A stretch of DNA of 64,000 nucleotides from Pardosa pseudoannulata (taxonomy: Eukaryota > Arthropoda > Arachnida > Araneae > Lycosidae). Location of the stretch: positions 66,983,569 to 67,047,568 of the forward strand of contig CM063502.1 in assembly GCA_032207245.1 (NCBI GenBank). Reading direction: 5' to 3'. Made by a program: the position numbers and the translations under genes. Below are positions 50,827 through 63,806 of this stretch, one piece after another (positions within the stretch are counted from its first letter, which is position 1; every line of letters begins with the position of its first letter). The notes under the pieces were generated by a model. That model saw only the letters and a list, made by a program, of their open reading frames with translations, was not told where the DNA came from and did no database searches.

Positions 50827-52030
50827 GATAAAAAATATTAGTTTCTAATTTACGTATTTCAATAGTTGTTTTGCTGGTAATTATATTTTCACCTGATGTA
50901 TATGTTTTAGGTGAGTCATATGGCAAAACTAAATTACTTTATACTATTTATTTAAATTAAATTATTAGTTAGACCTTTATTAATGAATTAGGAAAATTTT
51001 TATACTAAACGGAGCAGATTATTTTATTTTAAATTAATCGGAAATAAGATTTGATAATGACGACTTTTCTGATCAAAAATGAAGATTTCTATCATGATTA
51101 ATGATTTTATATTCAAGACTTTTTTTTAGCTTTTGAATGTCCTTAACCATTGGTTGTAGACATGTACTTGTAATTACACAAATATTTCAAATAAAATAAG
51201 CATTCTTATTATGGTATTTTTAAGACTGTAAATTCAATTTTGTGAAAAATACAAAATCTAAATTTTCATACTTTCCCCCATTTTTATTATTATATTTAAT
51301 AAAAATTGAAAATCTTCAGAAGAACCACATTATAAAAAGTTCTAGTTTTTGTAGCAAAATTTGACCACGATATTTAAATTCAAAATATTAAGATTTTCCC
51401 TCTTCATACGGGAATAGGTTAAAAGATTAATTACAGTAATAAGAGATTGAAACGAGAAATAAATCTGTAAATTTTGTATTTCATTTTTTAGTACATTTTA
51501 ATAATTTTTCATCACCAGATTTTATGTCAACAAAACCTAGCTGATTGTTGATTTATAAGTTTATTTTAATAAATGCATCATTTTCGAATTCAGTTTTCCC
51601 CTTTCAAATTAAATCTTACTAAGGAATAAATATTTTTATAAATAAATCGCATCTTATTAAGAGTTTGCTACGTAATTCATAATCGAAAGGAATAAAAACT
51701 CAGGAGACAAATTGCTGACACGTCAAAATACTCACAAGTACCAATTTAAGCATGTCAAATTTTTGTCACGCACGGATGTTGGCTCGTAAATAATGCAGCA
51801 AAAAATGTTTTGCAAATGGCTTATTCCAGGAATTAAAGTCACTCATTAATTTTTCTCCTCTCATTCCATAAAGTGTTTTGTCAAGATATTATTTCTTTCA
51901 TACTTTATTTTGCAAGCTCTTGTCTGCTGACATCCCAGCAAATTATACGATGTAAAGTGTCTGAAATTCAAAATTAATGATGTTAAAGGGAATTTGTTTG
52001 AGTATTTTGGCAGACATGATTTGAAAAGAA
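50827..52030. other. AT-rich intergenic DNA, no gene seen
   Basis: No supported feature. Confidence 0.5.
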
Positions 52031-52590
52031 CTTAGCTCTGCAAATACTTGTATGGTTACAAATGCTTTTTTTAAAGTTTGTTCTGAAACAAATTCACTGT
52101 ATTTGTACTAGAAACTTTAGTAAGTGATATTTTAGAAACGAATGTTCGAAATTTAAAATGTTTAATGCGCAATTTACATTTGAAGATACTTTATAGAGTA
52201 TCAGTTGCATGAAAGTATCCATAAAATTTTCTCTTTGGGCCGAACTGTAAGGGTGATTAATTCTGCGTAACATAAATAATATTATAATATTTAAAAAAAA
52301 ACAAAAGAAATTAGCTCTGAAAATACTTGTATAGTTACAAATGCTTTTTTTTTTAAGTTTGTCTTGAAACAAATTCGCTGTATATGTACTAGAAACTTTA
52401 GTAGATTATATTTTAGGAATGAATGTTCAAAATTTAAAATGTTTAATGCTCAATTTACATTTGAAGATACTTTATAGAGTATCAGTTGCATGAAAGTATC
52501 AATAAACTTTTCTTTTGGGGCTAAACTGTTAGGGTGATTAATTCTGTGTGACATAAATAATATTATAGTATTTAAAAACAAACAAAAGAG
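52031..52590. repeat. Tandem duplication, about 279-bp period
   Basis: Copy 1 (52031-52309) and copy 2 (52310-52590) share 'gcaatttacatttgaagata' or 'tcaatttacatttgaagata', 'ctttatagagtatcagttgc' and 'gggtgattaattctg'. They differ at roughly one base in fifteen. A 92-codon minus-strand open frame spans copy 1 but is not preserved in copy 2, so it is not coding. Confidence 0.93.
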
Positions 52591-52824
52591 TCACCCTCAA
52601 ATAACTCAATGTTAAAACCGTTTCAGTAATGATTTATCATGGATTAATAATTCATATCGTTTAAATAGGGTATCACCTAAAAGATAATGCAGGGGTTTAG
52701 TATTTTTTTTTTGAAAGTGCTACTTAGACTTTAAACTAAAGCAATAATCAAATTTTGCCATAAATGATAGTAACATAGAAAACACACTAATTTTTCAACT
52801 GTAATTATCTTGAAATATCAATGT

Positions 52825-53007
52825 TTGGTTTGGTTTGGTTTGGAGCGCTACGGTCTACTGTTTTGCACACGATGGCTAATGAGACCGGGACATACAGCTT
52901 AAAGACGATTCCGAATGGCTACAAACATCCATACCTGTAGCGGGATTCGAACCAGCGAACTCCGGTTCCGAAGAGCAGCATTCTACCATTCGGCCATCAT
53001 TCGGCGG
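52825..53007 (-). mobile_element. tRNA-derived SINE with a target-site duplication
   Basis: The left end is the tail with three GGTTT repeats ('ggtttggtttggtttggagc') and the right end is the head 'ggccatcattcggcgg'. The B-box complement reads 'gggattcgaacc'. AATATCAATGT flanks it at 52814-52824 and 53008-53018, an 11-bp duplication. A minus-strand 62-codon frame (52876-53064) comes from the SINE. Confidence 0.95.
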
Positions 53008-53445
53008 AATATCAATGTAGTACCACAGTGGGCAGATAATCCATAGTTTGAATAATTCAAACATCCTCCATTCATCCAGGTATTTCTATCAAAGTAAAGG
53101 ACAAGCAGAAATAAGGACAAATAAATTATTCAATAATTCAATTGTTCAACGGAATATTGCAACTATATTCATAAAAGGAGTAATAAAGAATATACTAATA
53201 GTATGATGGTTTAAACAAGAGTGATAACAGGAAAAGAAGGGATAGTGATGTAACAGATATTAAGAACAACTACAGAATATGATAGTGACAAGTACGCTTG
53301 AAATCTGCTTTCATAGCTCGTACTCGTTTTGCATGGAAATTTGTTCTTTCTTTTAAATAATTTAGAATGGTATCACTGTATCATAAAATCTCTAGAATCG
53401 AAGCTTCATAACCTTAAAAAAGATAATTTACAAGAAGACTTGTTG

Positions 53446-53797
53446 CTGTTGTTATTTTATGCCACTTCGTCAAACCACGCTTGATATGAGCCGGAGGGTA
53501 CTCGATTTAAGGCGAAGAGGTGCGCGTTTCGTTTCAAAGAGCACTACAAGGGTCAAAGTACGACTTATGTTTTAGTAGGCCCTCATAATTTTGAAGCAGG
53601 GGCCAAGCAGAAGACTCATAGACTTGGACTGCCATCCCCAAAGGTATGGATTGAGAACACGGAGGACACTGTGACCACGAACACATTTTACGTGCCCCAG
53701 TCACCTTTAGCGAACACGACGGATCTTAGGCCGGCTCGGGTTCCGAACCCTCAACCTCTCATTTACAAGATCGTTGCCTTTGCCGACTCAGCTACAG
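53446..53797 (-). mobile_element. Second SINE family (about 350 bp), minus strand
   Basis: A GC-rich block bounded by CAAGAAGACTTGTTG (53431-53445) and CAAGAAGGCTTGTTG (53798-53812), a 15-bp target-site duplication with one mismatch. Read on the minus strand it starts with a tRNA-like head, 'gctgtagctgagtcggcaaa', with a B-box-like 'gagggttcggaaccc'. The body contains 'aaaggtgactggggcacg', and the 3' end is 'tggcataaaataac'. I associate this body motif with spider repeats from memory. It is distinct in sequence and length from the common SINE of this window. Confidence 0.85.
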
Positions 53798-53812
53798 CAA
53801 GAAGGCTTGTTG

Positions 53813-54610
53813 ATTTTAATTTGCTCCGATAGAGATTTTTACTTTATATATCGCATATCTTATAAACTGCCGTCAGTTGTTCGTATAAACTGGTATTTCA
53901 TTTAATATGAGAATAAATGTAAATTTGGTATATCTTACTTCACATATTTCTTAACTGAGCCTCAAATTGTGAAAGGAAAAAAATCTTTTATATGTTAGCG
54001 TAAAGTGTTATTGTTTGGAATTTTAGATTTTAAGCACAGAGGAAAGGTTTGTAAACAATTGGTAAACCAACTGTATAAATTTTCTTAAATTGTATAGCAT
54101 GTTGAAATCTCAAACAGTTTTATAAGGGTTTCTATATAAGGTTAGGTTGAAAGAGATAGTGCCTTAATTCATTTGTACATAATTTTATAATGTATTTTGC
54201 TCTTACAGACTAATTATTTGGTACACACGGCTTTTAGGTAAGTAATATTTTTTTTTCGGATTTATTTTTTTTAATTTTGAGGATAGTAGAGTTAAGATAC
54301 TGAAATTTAAATTTTCTGTGTTTTCAAATGACAAAATTTATACTAGAACAAACTATATGTAACACTAATTTTTAATTATAAATAAATTATATAAATGATA
54401 ATTCTTTTCATTCTGTATAGGAAAAATGTAAATTAATGCAAAAATGAAAGCTCATTAAATTAATGAAGTTATAACTAACTATGTCATTAAAAAGAAGAAA
54501 CTATTTTAAATGCAATTCACTAAAAATTAGTAATGCATTTTAATTTGTGATTCTGTAATGAAATATCCCAAAATTATTTTCAATTTAATTGCTTTTATGT
54601 CATAAATTCT
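53813..54610. other. AT-rich intergenic DNA, no gene seen
   Basis: No supported feature. Confidence 0.5.
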
Positions 54611-55440
54611 ACACTAATATACAGTGATTCTACTGCCGAGATAATGTATGATATACAGAACGTATTTTATTCATATAAATCAATTGTTAATCATGCTGTC
54701 ACACAAAATATGACCTTTTGTTTTAATTACCAATCTAAAGATATACTAAAGAGTTAAATTACACTAAGTTTGAAAATCTATGGAACACTTAATCAAAATA
54801 TAATTGAAGTTCCCTTGTTATGATATTCCGACTATGAAGTAACCTGTTGTGTATTTTATATAATTCAAAATAAGCCATTATTTTTACACCATCAACATAT
54901 TTCACATTATCTCCGTACTTTATAATAAATACCGTAATCGTTATTTACTGTATCTTTATTATAGTAATATCTTAAACTTGTTTTTACCATACTAATATAC
55001 AGTGATTCTACTCTTCAAAAATGTAGAATATTATATGTATATGTAGAATATATGTAGAATATATGTATGTATATGTAGAATTATATGTATAGTAATATTA
55101 TATGTAGAATATTATATTATATAGAATATCAAAAATGTAGAATATTTAAACGAACAAATTTTATTCATATATGTTGGCTATTAAGCATCATGTCATATAA
55201 GTAAAACGATCTTCGTTTTAGTTATTAAACTAAAAATATAATAGATTGTTAAATAAGAAGGTTTCGAAATCTAAGTAAAACTTAATCAAAATATTAATTA
55301 AAGTTTGCGTCACAGCAGGGATTTCGCAACGAGCAATGTGCTGCATGTATATGTAGTTCAAAATAAGCAAAGTCTCTAATAACAAACATGCTTCGCATCA
55401 TCACCGTACTTTATGATAAATATTGTAATCTTTATTTTTC
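54611..55440. repeat. Old tandem duplication, about 380-450 bp copies
   Basis: Copy 1 (about 54611-54962) and copy 2 (about 54991-55440) both begin 'ctaatatacagtgattctac' and share 'acttaatcaaaatat', 'ttcaaaataagc' and 'ccgtactttat.ataaat'. Copy 2 contains a microsatellite-like expansion of 'tatgtagaata' at about 55020-55140. Confidence 0.78.
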
Positions 55441-56880
55441 ATCACCTGGAGTTCATTGAATCATTTGCCATTAAAGCTCTTGGAAAATGAGTTAATACTG
55501 CATTCTAATATCCCTGATTAATTGTATCCCTTTTGCAACGCGTGCTCTTTCTTGATGAAAATATGACACCTACGATTGCCCTTTCACACAGTCTGACCTT
55601 CAGTGGGATATTGTGTTACACTCAGAATCTTAGGTCACAATTTAAGCAAGTCAGGTAATATTTAATGCATTCTACCTTGAGGTCTTTAACCACAGAATTT
55701 GAATATGGTGCTACTTAGCATGAGTCGCGAGGAATTTGACGGTTTTTAGGTTTATGATTCTGTTATTTGTGAACATTTAATATTCCATTATCGATGTTTT
55801 GATGCATATATAATCGTTTCTTAAATTATAATTTATCAGGAAACAAAAAAGGATTTAACATGTTAGTGTACTTGAGAGCAATTTAAACGACGTTTGACCG
55901 TAAACGGTTTAGCATTTATTCTTAACATAATTTTGCATTGATTTTGATTTAAAACTCGTTCAAATGTATTACAAAATATAAACAAATACTCAAACTTTAA
56001 CTTAGATGTTCAAAATCACAGTTTTATAGGACAAAACATAGGACGTAATACAAAAATTACAAACTAAAGTAATTTCGTGTTCGGTTTTTAACACTTAACG
56101 CTTGAGATTTAATATTATAATATATGACTATAGATCGAGGGAGTAAAGTTAAATAATTACAGTATATTCACACGCACATTTGACATTATATAAATGTAAT
56201 TTATTTATCACCGATTACATGGTATACAGCCCGTATTTGCATATTTATTTACGGTGACCCTCGCATAAAGATACAATATTCCAGTTTTCCAAAAGATGGT
56301 GAATTGCCATTAACAGTTCACCATCTCTTAAATCATTAATCAAAAGATTGAATTATCTCAAGATAAAACAGATATAAAATCAGAGAAAATGAAAGTTTAC
56401 CATTAAAAATATGAATATTTATTATAAGAATTAAAACATGAAATAAAGGTGAACAACTTCTTTTCAATGACTGCTTTAATGTTTTATTTGCGATACAAAT
56501 AAACCATTAAAACCATTTAAGCCATTAAAACTATTAAAAAAGCAGTTATTGCTTGGGGAAAAATCACAAATAAATGTTTCGATCCCCCCAAAAAATTTAA
56601 TTAAAAATATGGAGATATTTAATACAATTTGTGTGATGTGAAAGATATTTGTATTATGTGTATAAGTATTTAATTTAATATCTGCAATATAAAGTGGTAA
56701 ACCTATATATTCAGTCAGTTTTAATTGTATATAGGGGTATAATTTAATATAAAATTAAACTTGTATCAGATTATTAGTGCTATATCGGGGTTTGATTGTG
56801 TATTTAAAATAAACAGTAGTGTTAGACCAGAGTAAAGGCCAATCTGGAGAGAAAATAACTTCTTTTGATGTTTTAGTACT
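55441..56880. other. AT-rich intergenic DNA, no gene seen
   Basis: 55480-55740 is slightly GC-richer with no open frame. No supported gene. Confidence 0.45.
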
Positions 56881-56881
56881 A

Positions 56882-57300
56882 CACAGATAAAATGTCATAT
56901 TATATGCTAAATATTATACAATAAATCACGTCTCAAAATGTAGATGAGTTTCAGCTTACCCCTTGAAAAGGATATGGAAATTTATGTACAGAGGTATTAA
57001 AAGTATCAATCCTCTTTCAATGCCAACCATTCACTCATTAGATGTCATATGACTTCTATATAGACACTACCAACTGTAAGTATATATGTTTAGTGTTACA
57101 CCCATAAAATGTTACATTATATACTAAATGTTATGTTATAATTTACGTTTTAAACTGTAGATATGTTTCAGTTTACTCATTGAAAAGAATATGGAAATTT
57201 ATTTACCGATGTATTGATAAAATCAATCCTCTCAATCTCAATCAACCTTTCAACAGATGTCATATGACTTCTATATGGACAGATTACAGATAACATTTAC
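56882..57300. repeat. Tandem duplication, about 220-bp period
   Basis: Copy 1 (about 56882-57100) and copy 2 (about 57101-57300) share 'atatggaaatttat', 'agatgtcatatgacttctat' and 'gtttcag.tta'. Diverged. Confidence 0.82.
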
Positions 57301-58208
57301 TCGAACTGCCAACCATAAAGGTTTACAACCCCTGAAACCACGGTGGGAGGAGAGATTCATATCCACAATCAACAAAAACATTAAAATATTTTCTAAAGAA
57401 TAATATTACATAACCCAAAAGGCTAAAGGCAAACAATATTTTACAAATTACAAAAACAATTACAAATAATAAATTTTAGAAATACAATATTTTTACTGGT
57501 TCTAAGTGAAATGAGTTTCAGTAGTAAAGTTAATTTTTCTCACCATTATTAAAGAAAACCCTTATTTATTAACTTGGCAATATCACACTTAATATTACTA
57601 TTATTACTATTATTACAATTATAATAGTATGAACGACAGTCTTCTATATGGAAGCGACAATAACCAACAAACTGTAAGTAATACAATTAATAGCAGTGCT
57701 TTAAAAACTTTTATGTGTTAAAAGTGACCTAGAGAGGACGCCGATGTAAAAAGAAAGTTTTGTTTTCAGAACTTGAGACAAGTTGTGTTCATAAAAAGTA
57801 AAGTCTGTCAACAAATCTCGTTAAAATTATATTTAAATCAGTTTAATTCATTAAAGAAATTGTGAGCTTTCATGTGTTTGTTACTAGCTATGATGTGTTC
57901 AATTTACATACACTATGGAGAGAGCCTGAGATAAATTTCATTTTTGTTTTGATATAATTCATAATTGATAATTCTTTTCTAATTGATCCATAATGACCTG
58001 AAAGTAAAAATTTAAGTAACTTGGCAGATTAGTTTTATTTTCAAGGGTTATTCTTTATAAATAAAATAAGAAATATTCTAAAACAAAAATGCATATTTAT
58101 ACAATATACAAAATATATACATCAAACAGTTCAAATTACGCGTAAATACAAAGGACAAAGCTTGTGCTTTAAAGAGAAATAAAAAATTACGAAAGCACTA
58201 TAGACAAA
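57301..58208. other. AT-rich intergenic DNA, no gene seen
   Basis: No supported feature apart from a short (ATT)n-like run near 57590-57620. Confidence 0.5.
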
Positions 58209-58390
58209 GGATGGCAGAATGGTAGGTTGCTGGTTGTTTTATGGTACTAGAGTCCCCGGGATCGAATCTCGCTTTTAAAATGGATGTCCGTATACATTTG
58301 GAATCAATTTCAAGCACTATGTCTTGATCTCGTTATCCCCAAAAAAGTCCCAAAAAAGCAGACCGTCGCATTCCTAACCAAATTATTATT
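58209..58390 (+). mobile_element. Decayed SINE, plus strand
   Basis: The head 'aggatggcagaatggtaggt', B-box-like 'gggatcgaatctc' and tail 'gcagaccgtcgcattccta' follow the order of the common family. Many substitutions. Confidence 0.7.
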
Positions 58391-60789
58391 CAATACTTAG
58401 TTTGCTGCTTAGTAATTCATTTAAATTATTCATATCAAATGAGTTATTTTGCATATAAAAAAAGAATAATTAATGCAGAAGATGTAGGTATTATAATTTT
58501 AAATATTAAGAACTGAAAAATATGTTTGAAAATTTTTGAATTGCTGCAAATTATAAAAGAAAATATCAGTTCAAACATCTTTAAAATTTTAACATTTTTA
58601 TTATTAAGACATATTTAACTTCGCCGAATAAATAAATAAAAACATTGAGTTAAAATTCTCGATAAAAGATCAAGGTACTTGACATTATTGAATGTGATAA
58701 AAAAGTACTCTATTTAAATACTCAAGTAAATTTATTACTGTAAAGGATATCTCAATCATCGAGGAATATGAATTTAACATGCTTGTTATGTTAAACGTCA
58801 TTTTTCCCTTACGTAAGGACTAATTATTAAAGCGTAATGTCACTGAAACATTTGAATACCTAAGAGAATATTTCATGTAAATCTTGTTCAACTTGGAGAT
58901 CTTAATTAAGAATATTCTTTACTTTCGAAGTATGGACAACTAGAGATATGCACGATTTGCTGTCGAGAAACTGTCAAGAGAGGATAAGATTCCAAAACTT
59001 CTTTTTATTTTCACTAGTTAACATGAAATCATACTAAACTTACAACATGTCATTTAAGTTCAGAGATCAGTTTTATTCCAAAAATTTTTTAAAAGTTCAT
59101 GTTTTTACGCTTCAGACTCAACCAATCAAATAACTGAGTAATGGATCATTGATGAGTTATAATATTTGTCATGGGGAAAAACGATTTAAGTCTTTTGTGC
59201 TAGTTGAAGCTCTTAAAGTGTTTTGCAAAAATCAATTTATAGACGCGTTTAATTGAAGGATTTCAAAAAAGGGGAAAGCTGATGAAGATACTTGAAAAGA
59301 TCCTCGACAGAAATCTTGGAACTCTGTCAAAACATAAGGAATTTGAATAGGATATAAATTGATCTGATTTATAGTAAGACGTACATTAAAAAAATTGTAA
59401 TTCAGTCTTAAAATATAACTAGTTATGTGCGATCACAAAATGAATGAGAATCACTTAACTTTTTATCGCTTCATTATTTATTTTACTACTGATTCCATCT
59501 ATTCATGCTTTTAAATGATACTATTTTTAGAGATGGAATCAAATTCTTAAGAAAGAAAAATCGTGTTTGGCTTTCAGATGATCCAAAGGCTATCTTATAT
59601 TAATGTCTTAAGCATCTGAACTAGGTTTAAAACCGAACATCATTTCTTTTTTATAATTTTTTTCAGGAGACGGGACATTAAAAATACTAGACAGTGGCAA
59701 TCCCCTGTGTAATAATAACCTAAGTTATCTGTCCGTCTATCCTCGAATTTATGAATCGATTGTACCTGGAATGGATACAGCATCCATATTGGATTCTTGA
59801 TGAGTTAGGGTTAGCAACGTTCGAAATCCACCCCTTCCTCCTTTTTCTAGCATTTAATACCATTATTTAAAGCCCTATTTTCCCCGGTTAAGAGCAGGCG
59901 ATTAATTTATCAATTTGTCCCATAGTAAATAGGTAAAAATACTATTTTTTCTGGCATTATGACGTCGTTCCTTTAACCTTCTCATTTAATCATTTCTTAT
60001 TTTAAATTATTTAAATATCGTTTGCATTATTTTCAAACGTTTTATCAGTGAACTTATATATAATGTAAATAATTTTATTTTTTATTTGGCTTAAATAATA
60101 GATTAGTTACATATGTAATAATTTTTAATTTAATCATTGATTATTGTTTGTTGCAATGAAAATTTTATTACCGGTATTAACAACAAATCCTATCTACCTT
60201 CAGGCTGTAATAGAAATGAGAGCTTCATTCATTTATTTTCATTAATTACGGTGGCAAAAAAAATTGGGAAGAACGTAACGATAATTTCAACGTAGCTAAG
60301 AAAACTTAGAATTATCTTTCTAAATGAATTCAATGTGATTCTAAACTGCATTCACAGTATCGGGAGACTTTAGAGGAGTATGAATATAAACAAATTATTG
60401 AGCGTGTACCAGATAATTCTCAGCCAAACAACAAACTATTTTTTTACCTGCCTTATAGGGTACTTTACAATTCTGGAAAATGAAAAGTTTTACTGATCCC
60501 GTCATATAACGGGCTATATGCTAGTAAATTACATAAAATCCGCTTACCTCTTCATATGATTCCTCTAAATTTATGCATTTTTCTTTATTACATACCTCTT
60601 ACTTTTGTTGTAATAAATGCTTTGCCGGTATACAACAAAAAATCTTTATGCAGAGTCAAATTAGATATGTGTAGCAGTGAAAAATTTATGAAAATTTTAG
60701 TTTATAACTGCAGATTATAATTACGTTTTTAAACTCTTCCAATATTATTTTGACTTTTTTTGCAGAAGTTTTCTTAGAATTATACATAG
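58391..60789. other. AT-rich intergenic DNA, no gene seen
   Basis: No ORF or repeat is supported. 59690-59900 is slightly GC-richer and unrecognised. Confidence 0.45.
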
Positions 60790-60794
60790 ATTGT

Positions 60795-60895
60795 GTTACG
60801 TTTGGAGCACTATGGCCTACCTTTTGCTACATGGGGGCTAATAATACATAGTTTGGGTCTCTCTAGCCCTTATGTAACAAAGAGTAGTGACAAAT
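60795..60895. mobile_element. Two SINE tail fragments in inverted orientation
   Basis: 'gtttggagcactatggccta' with 'tgctacatgggggctaat' is a minus-strand tail. It is followed within about 25 bp by 'tctctagcccttatgtaaca' with 'agagtagt', a plus-strand tail. The two face each other and lack heads. Confidence 0.6.
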
Positions 60896-61130
60896 GAACC
60901 ATAAATATTCTGAAATTTTGTGAAGAAATATTGAATTGTAAAAATTTTTCATAAAGACAATTGAAATATCCCATCCTGAGACAAACAAGTTTAATTTTTT
61001 AAAATATAAATAGCAATAATTCATAATTATGACATATTAGATAAAGTAAAAAAAAAATAAATATATGAATTTCAATAAATAATTATATTTACTTGATTAA
61101 TACTAAATATGAATCTAATAATTGAATAGC

Positions 61131-61303
61131 CGAATGCTAAGCCGATTGGTTAGGGCGCTGATCGTCGGTATCCGAGTTCATGGGTTCGAATCCCACAGTG
61201 GCCTAAATGTTTGTAGCCTTTCAGAATCGGCTGTAAGCAGTAGGTTCCGGTTTCATTAGTCCTCGTGCTCAAAACAGTAGACCGTAGCGCTGCAAACCAA
61301 ACC
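61131..61303 (+). mobile_element. tRNA-derived SINE with a perfect 14-bp target-site duplication
   Basis: The head 'cgaatgctaagccgattggt', A-box region 'ttggttagggcgctg', canonical B box GGTTCGAATCC, full body and tail 'gcaaaccaaacc' are present. AATAATTGAATAGC flanks it exactly at 61117-61130 and 61304-61317. A young, well-preserved copy. Confidence 0.97.
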
Positions 61304-61343
61304 AATAATTGAATAGCTATAAATTTATTTATTAAGTTTATAT

Positions 61344-61368
61344 TATTTATTTATTTATTTATTAATTT
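61344..61368. repeat. (TTTA)n microsatellite
   Basis: About six TTTA units, 40 bp after the SINE. Confidence 0.85.
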
Positions 61369-61378
61369 TAAAATAATA

Positions 61379-61594
61379 GTGAAAATTTTTCTGATTCAGT
61401 GTTTGGAAAAAGATAATTTAGTTAGGACATTAATTTTTGCATATTCGAAAATTTTCTTGGAAACTAAAGTATTTTGTTTATTTAATTTGCCTTTTCAAAT
61501 TATATTGGTGGAAACTTCTTTGGGTAATGGTTTTAAACTTTTGTATACGCAAAAAATATGGTTATTTTCATTTTTATTAAAATTTTTAGAATAA
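61379..61594 (+). other. Unrecognised 71-codon open frame
   Basis: Starts at GTG, Leu/Phe/Lys-rich, no recognised domain. Probably chance in AT-rich DNA. Confidence 0.1.
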
Positions 61595-61724
61595 ATAAAG
61601 GTTTTGAACTTCCTGCTTACGATTTTATATTAAGAACAACAGAGACGCATATACTTCATTTAACATTAGTCTGTACAAATAATTGCTGGGAAGCGGAAAC
61701 TTACTTTTCAGTTGATAGATAGGT

Positions 61725-61843
61725 TTGGTTTGGTTTGGAGAGCTACTGTCCGAACGGCTATGAACATCCATGCCATAGTGGGATTCGAACCCACGAACTC
61801 CGGTTCCGAATTCCAGCACCCTAACCATTCGACCATCATTCGG
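61725..61843 (-). mobile_element. SINE with an internal deletion of about 70 bp
   Basis: The minus-strand head and B-box complement ('gggattcgaaccc') are intact, and the tail 'ggtttggtttggagagctac' is present. The middle of the body between 'ctactg' and 'tccgaacggc' is missing. Similar flanks ('cagttgatagata' left, 'cagtagatagaa' right) may be a decayed target-site duplication. Confidence 0.88.
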
Positions 61844-61934
61844 GTCAGTAGATAGAAAGAGGTTCCTGTAGAAATGAGGTTTCAACTTCTATCACACTAT
61901 TTCTTTTATTATTCATTCCTCTATATGAAGTTGC

Positions 61935-62040
61935 TTAGTTGACATATTTGTTAGAGCATTCGACTATCAATCTGGGGAGTTGGGGTGCAGGTTCAAATTC
62001 TGCTTAAGGCCTTGTAGTCATATATGTTGTACTGTCATAG
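61935..62040 (+). mobile_element. Possible tRNA-like SINE head of another type
   Basis: 'ttgttagagcattcgactat' resembles an A-box half and 'gcaggttcaaattctgc' a B-box half, spaced as in a tRNA. The segment lacks the body of the common SINE. It may be a decayed tRNA gene or another SINE family. Confidence 0.45.
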
Positions 62041-62055
62041 GGAGTAGTGTTGAGC

Positions 62056-62340
62056 CTACAAGGTACACTCGTTGTAAAAGTTGCCCATACTCAGCAATGT
62101 ACGCTGTATAGTGTATTGAGGAACACTGTTTGGGTCACCACTGTTGTAGCTGGTGGTGATTTTGGCTCTTGTAGTTCTTAAGTGACAGGGAGCAATGTAT
62201 ACCAATCTCCGCTCTTCTCTGGAATCAATGTGCCATGGATGACACACCGCTGACCGGTGACTTGTCGTTTCACCCTCCATAAAACACTTTTGATATGTAT
62301 TCTCAACAAATGCACGTGAACAGCCCACTAAACGCCTCTT
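62056..62340 (-). pseudogene. Tc1-like transposase, N-terminal DNA-binding fragment
   Basis: The minus strand encodes 'GCSRAFVENTYQKC', 'DSREERRLVYIA', 'AKITTSYNSGDPNSV' and 'TIQRTLLSMG'. These follow the order of the second helix-turn-helix of Tc1-like transposases (consensus near 'eeRrLvriarr... aqIt..fN.G....vS..TvqRtLh.mG'). The frame stops at 62056 just after this region, and the DDE catalytic domain is missing. It is a truncated remnant; the inverted repeats were not found. Confidence 0.85.
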
Positions 62341-63806
62341 TGTAAGACCATAATAAACAGGTGTATTAACAAAACCGCTTAATGTGTTAATTCTTATAGT
62401 TTAAAATGTACTTATTTCAGTTCAGGTAAGTTATGAAAGAATAGTATAAAATTATTTCGGTGTTATTATATTACAACTAAATTCTTCAAAACAGCCAGCA
62501 GAACCCTGGTAATTTATTATGTGGATTTTACATTTTATTTGTATTAACAAGTTCTTTAAAATTTTTATTCATGCCCGCCATTTATCTAATGAATAAGGTA
62601 CTCTCGATAAAATTAAGTGTGTGCTTTACTGCAAAATATTTATATTTGGAGACAACTTCGAGGAAATTTTTAATAAGCTTGCAGTTTCCCACCTTGCATT
62701 CACAACGAGTATCATCGAAAATTAGGGAGAACGATTTTGCTTGGCATATATCAACAGGAAACTCAATATTTTCGTATAGGGAATTAGAAGTAGCTCTCCA
62801 ATTATACAATAAAATCCTCTGAATAGTTTACTTTCAGAATAAATTTACAAAACCATTATCCAAAAACGTTAGCCTCCAAATTTTCAGGTAAACTGTTTTT
62901 CCCTTTATCTAAATGAAATCAACAATTTTAGCCGAGAGTGGTAAAATTTGCGTAGTTCAACTTGATTAAAAATTGAAAGAAAATCGTTCTCTATCTGAGA
63001 TTCCGAAAACAGCTTATATCTCACGGTAACAAAGGGGAGAGAAAAAGCGTTGTTTATGTGTTCAGATTGAAAACGAGTGGTTTAATAAAACCAAACAAAA
63101 TTTTATATAAATAGGACAAAAACTTTAATGATAAAAAAATGGAAGAGAAAGATTACACCACAGTAATGAAGTGATTATTTGGATAACTATCAAACGGCAG
63201 TTAGGTACGCAAGTACTCCATTTTTTTCCTTCTTAACAATGACAGAGCTATATTATTTAATTTTAGGAAAAAAGTAAAGTTTTAAAGGCTTTAAGACTAG
63301 CAAAAACTATTGATATAATAGATAAAGGAATGAAATTTTTAAAAACTACCTGGAAAAAGGGATTAATTGCCGGTTAGTTAATTCTTATATTTGTCATTTT
63401 ACATTTATAAATGTATAGATTTTGTCGAAAGAAGTAACAAGAAATACAGTTCTTAAAAAAGGTTTTCAAATTAAATTTGTCTGAATAACGTGGACAAAAT
63501 TATGTAATCAAATCTGTTCTGCTCTCTGTTCTATATAGGTTGGTGTTTACAAATTTTACTCAAATTATCGTATCTAATGCCAAGATGTAACATCTTATAA
63601 AAAATGGCTGTTGTATTTGTTGTATATGCAAATCTGTTTGTAGCAAATTCAGTGAAATTAAAAAAAAACTTAATCCGTCTTAAATGTAACATGCAAATAT
63701 GAAAAATTTTCAGACATATTTACAGAGGGAAAACTCAATTCTGAAAGTAGTAAGTTGGATAATACACTTAGTGTTATGGTGCAAGTTCTTAATGTTTATT
63801 TGACAT
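62341..63806. other. AT-rich intergenic DNA, no gene seen
   Basis: Overlapping open frames on both strands at 62571-62822 have mixed composition (minus strand: 'FPVDICQAKSFSLIFDDTRC') but no recognised domain. They may be a decayed element between the two Tc1 fragments. Nothing else is supported. Confidence 0.4.

Noticed and set aside
52094..52372. 92-codon minus-strand frame
   Set aside because: It spans one copy of a tandem duplication and is not kept open in the other copy.
52876..53064. 62-codon minus-strand frame
   Set aside because: It lies almost wholly within a SINE.
61625..61885. 86-codon minus-strand frame
   Set aside because: Its central part is the translated SINE at 61725-61843.
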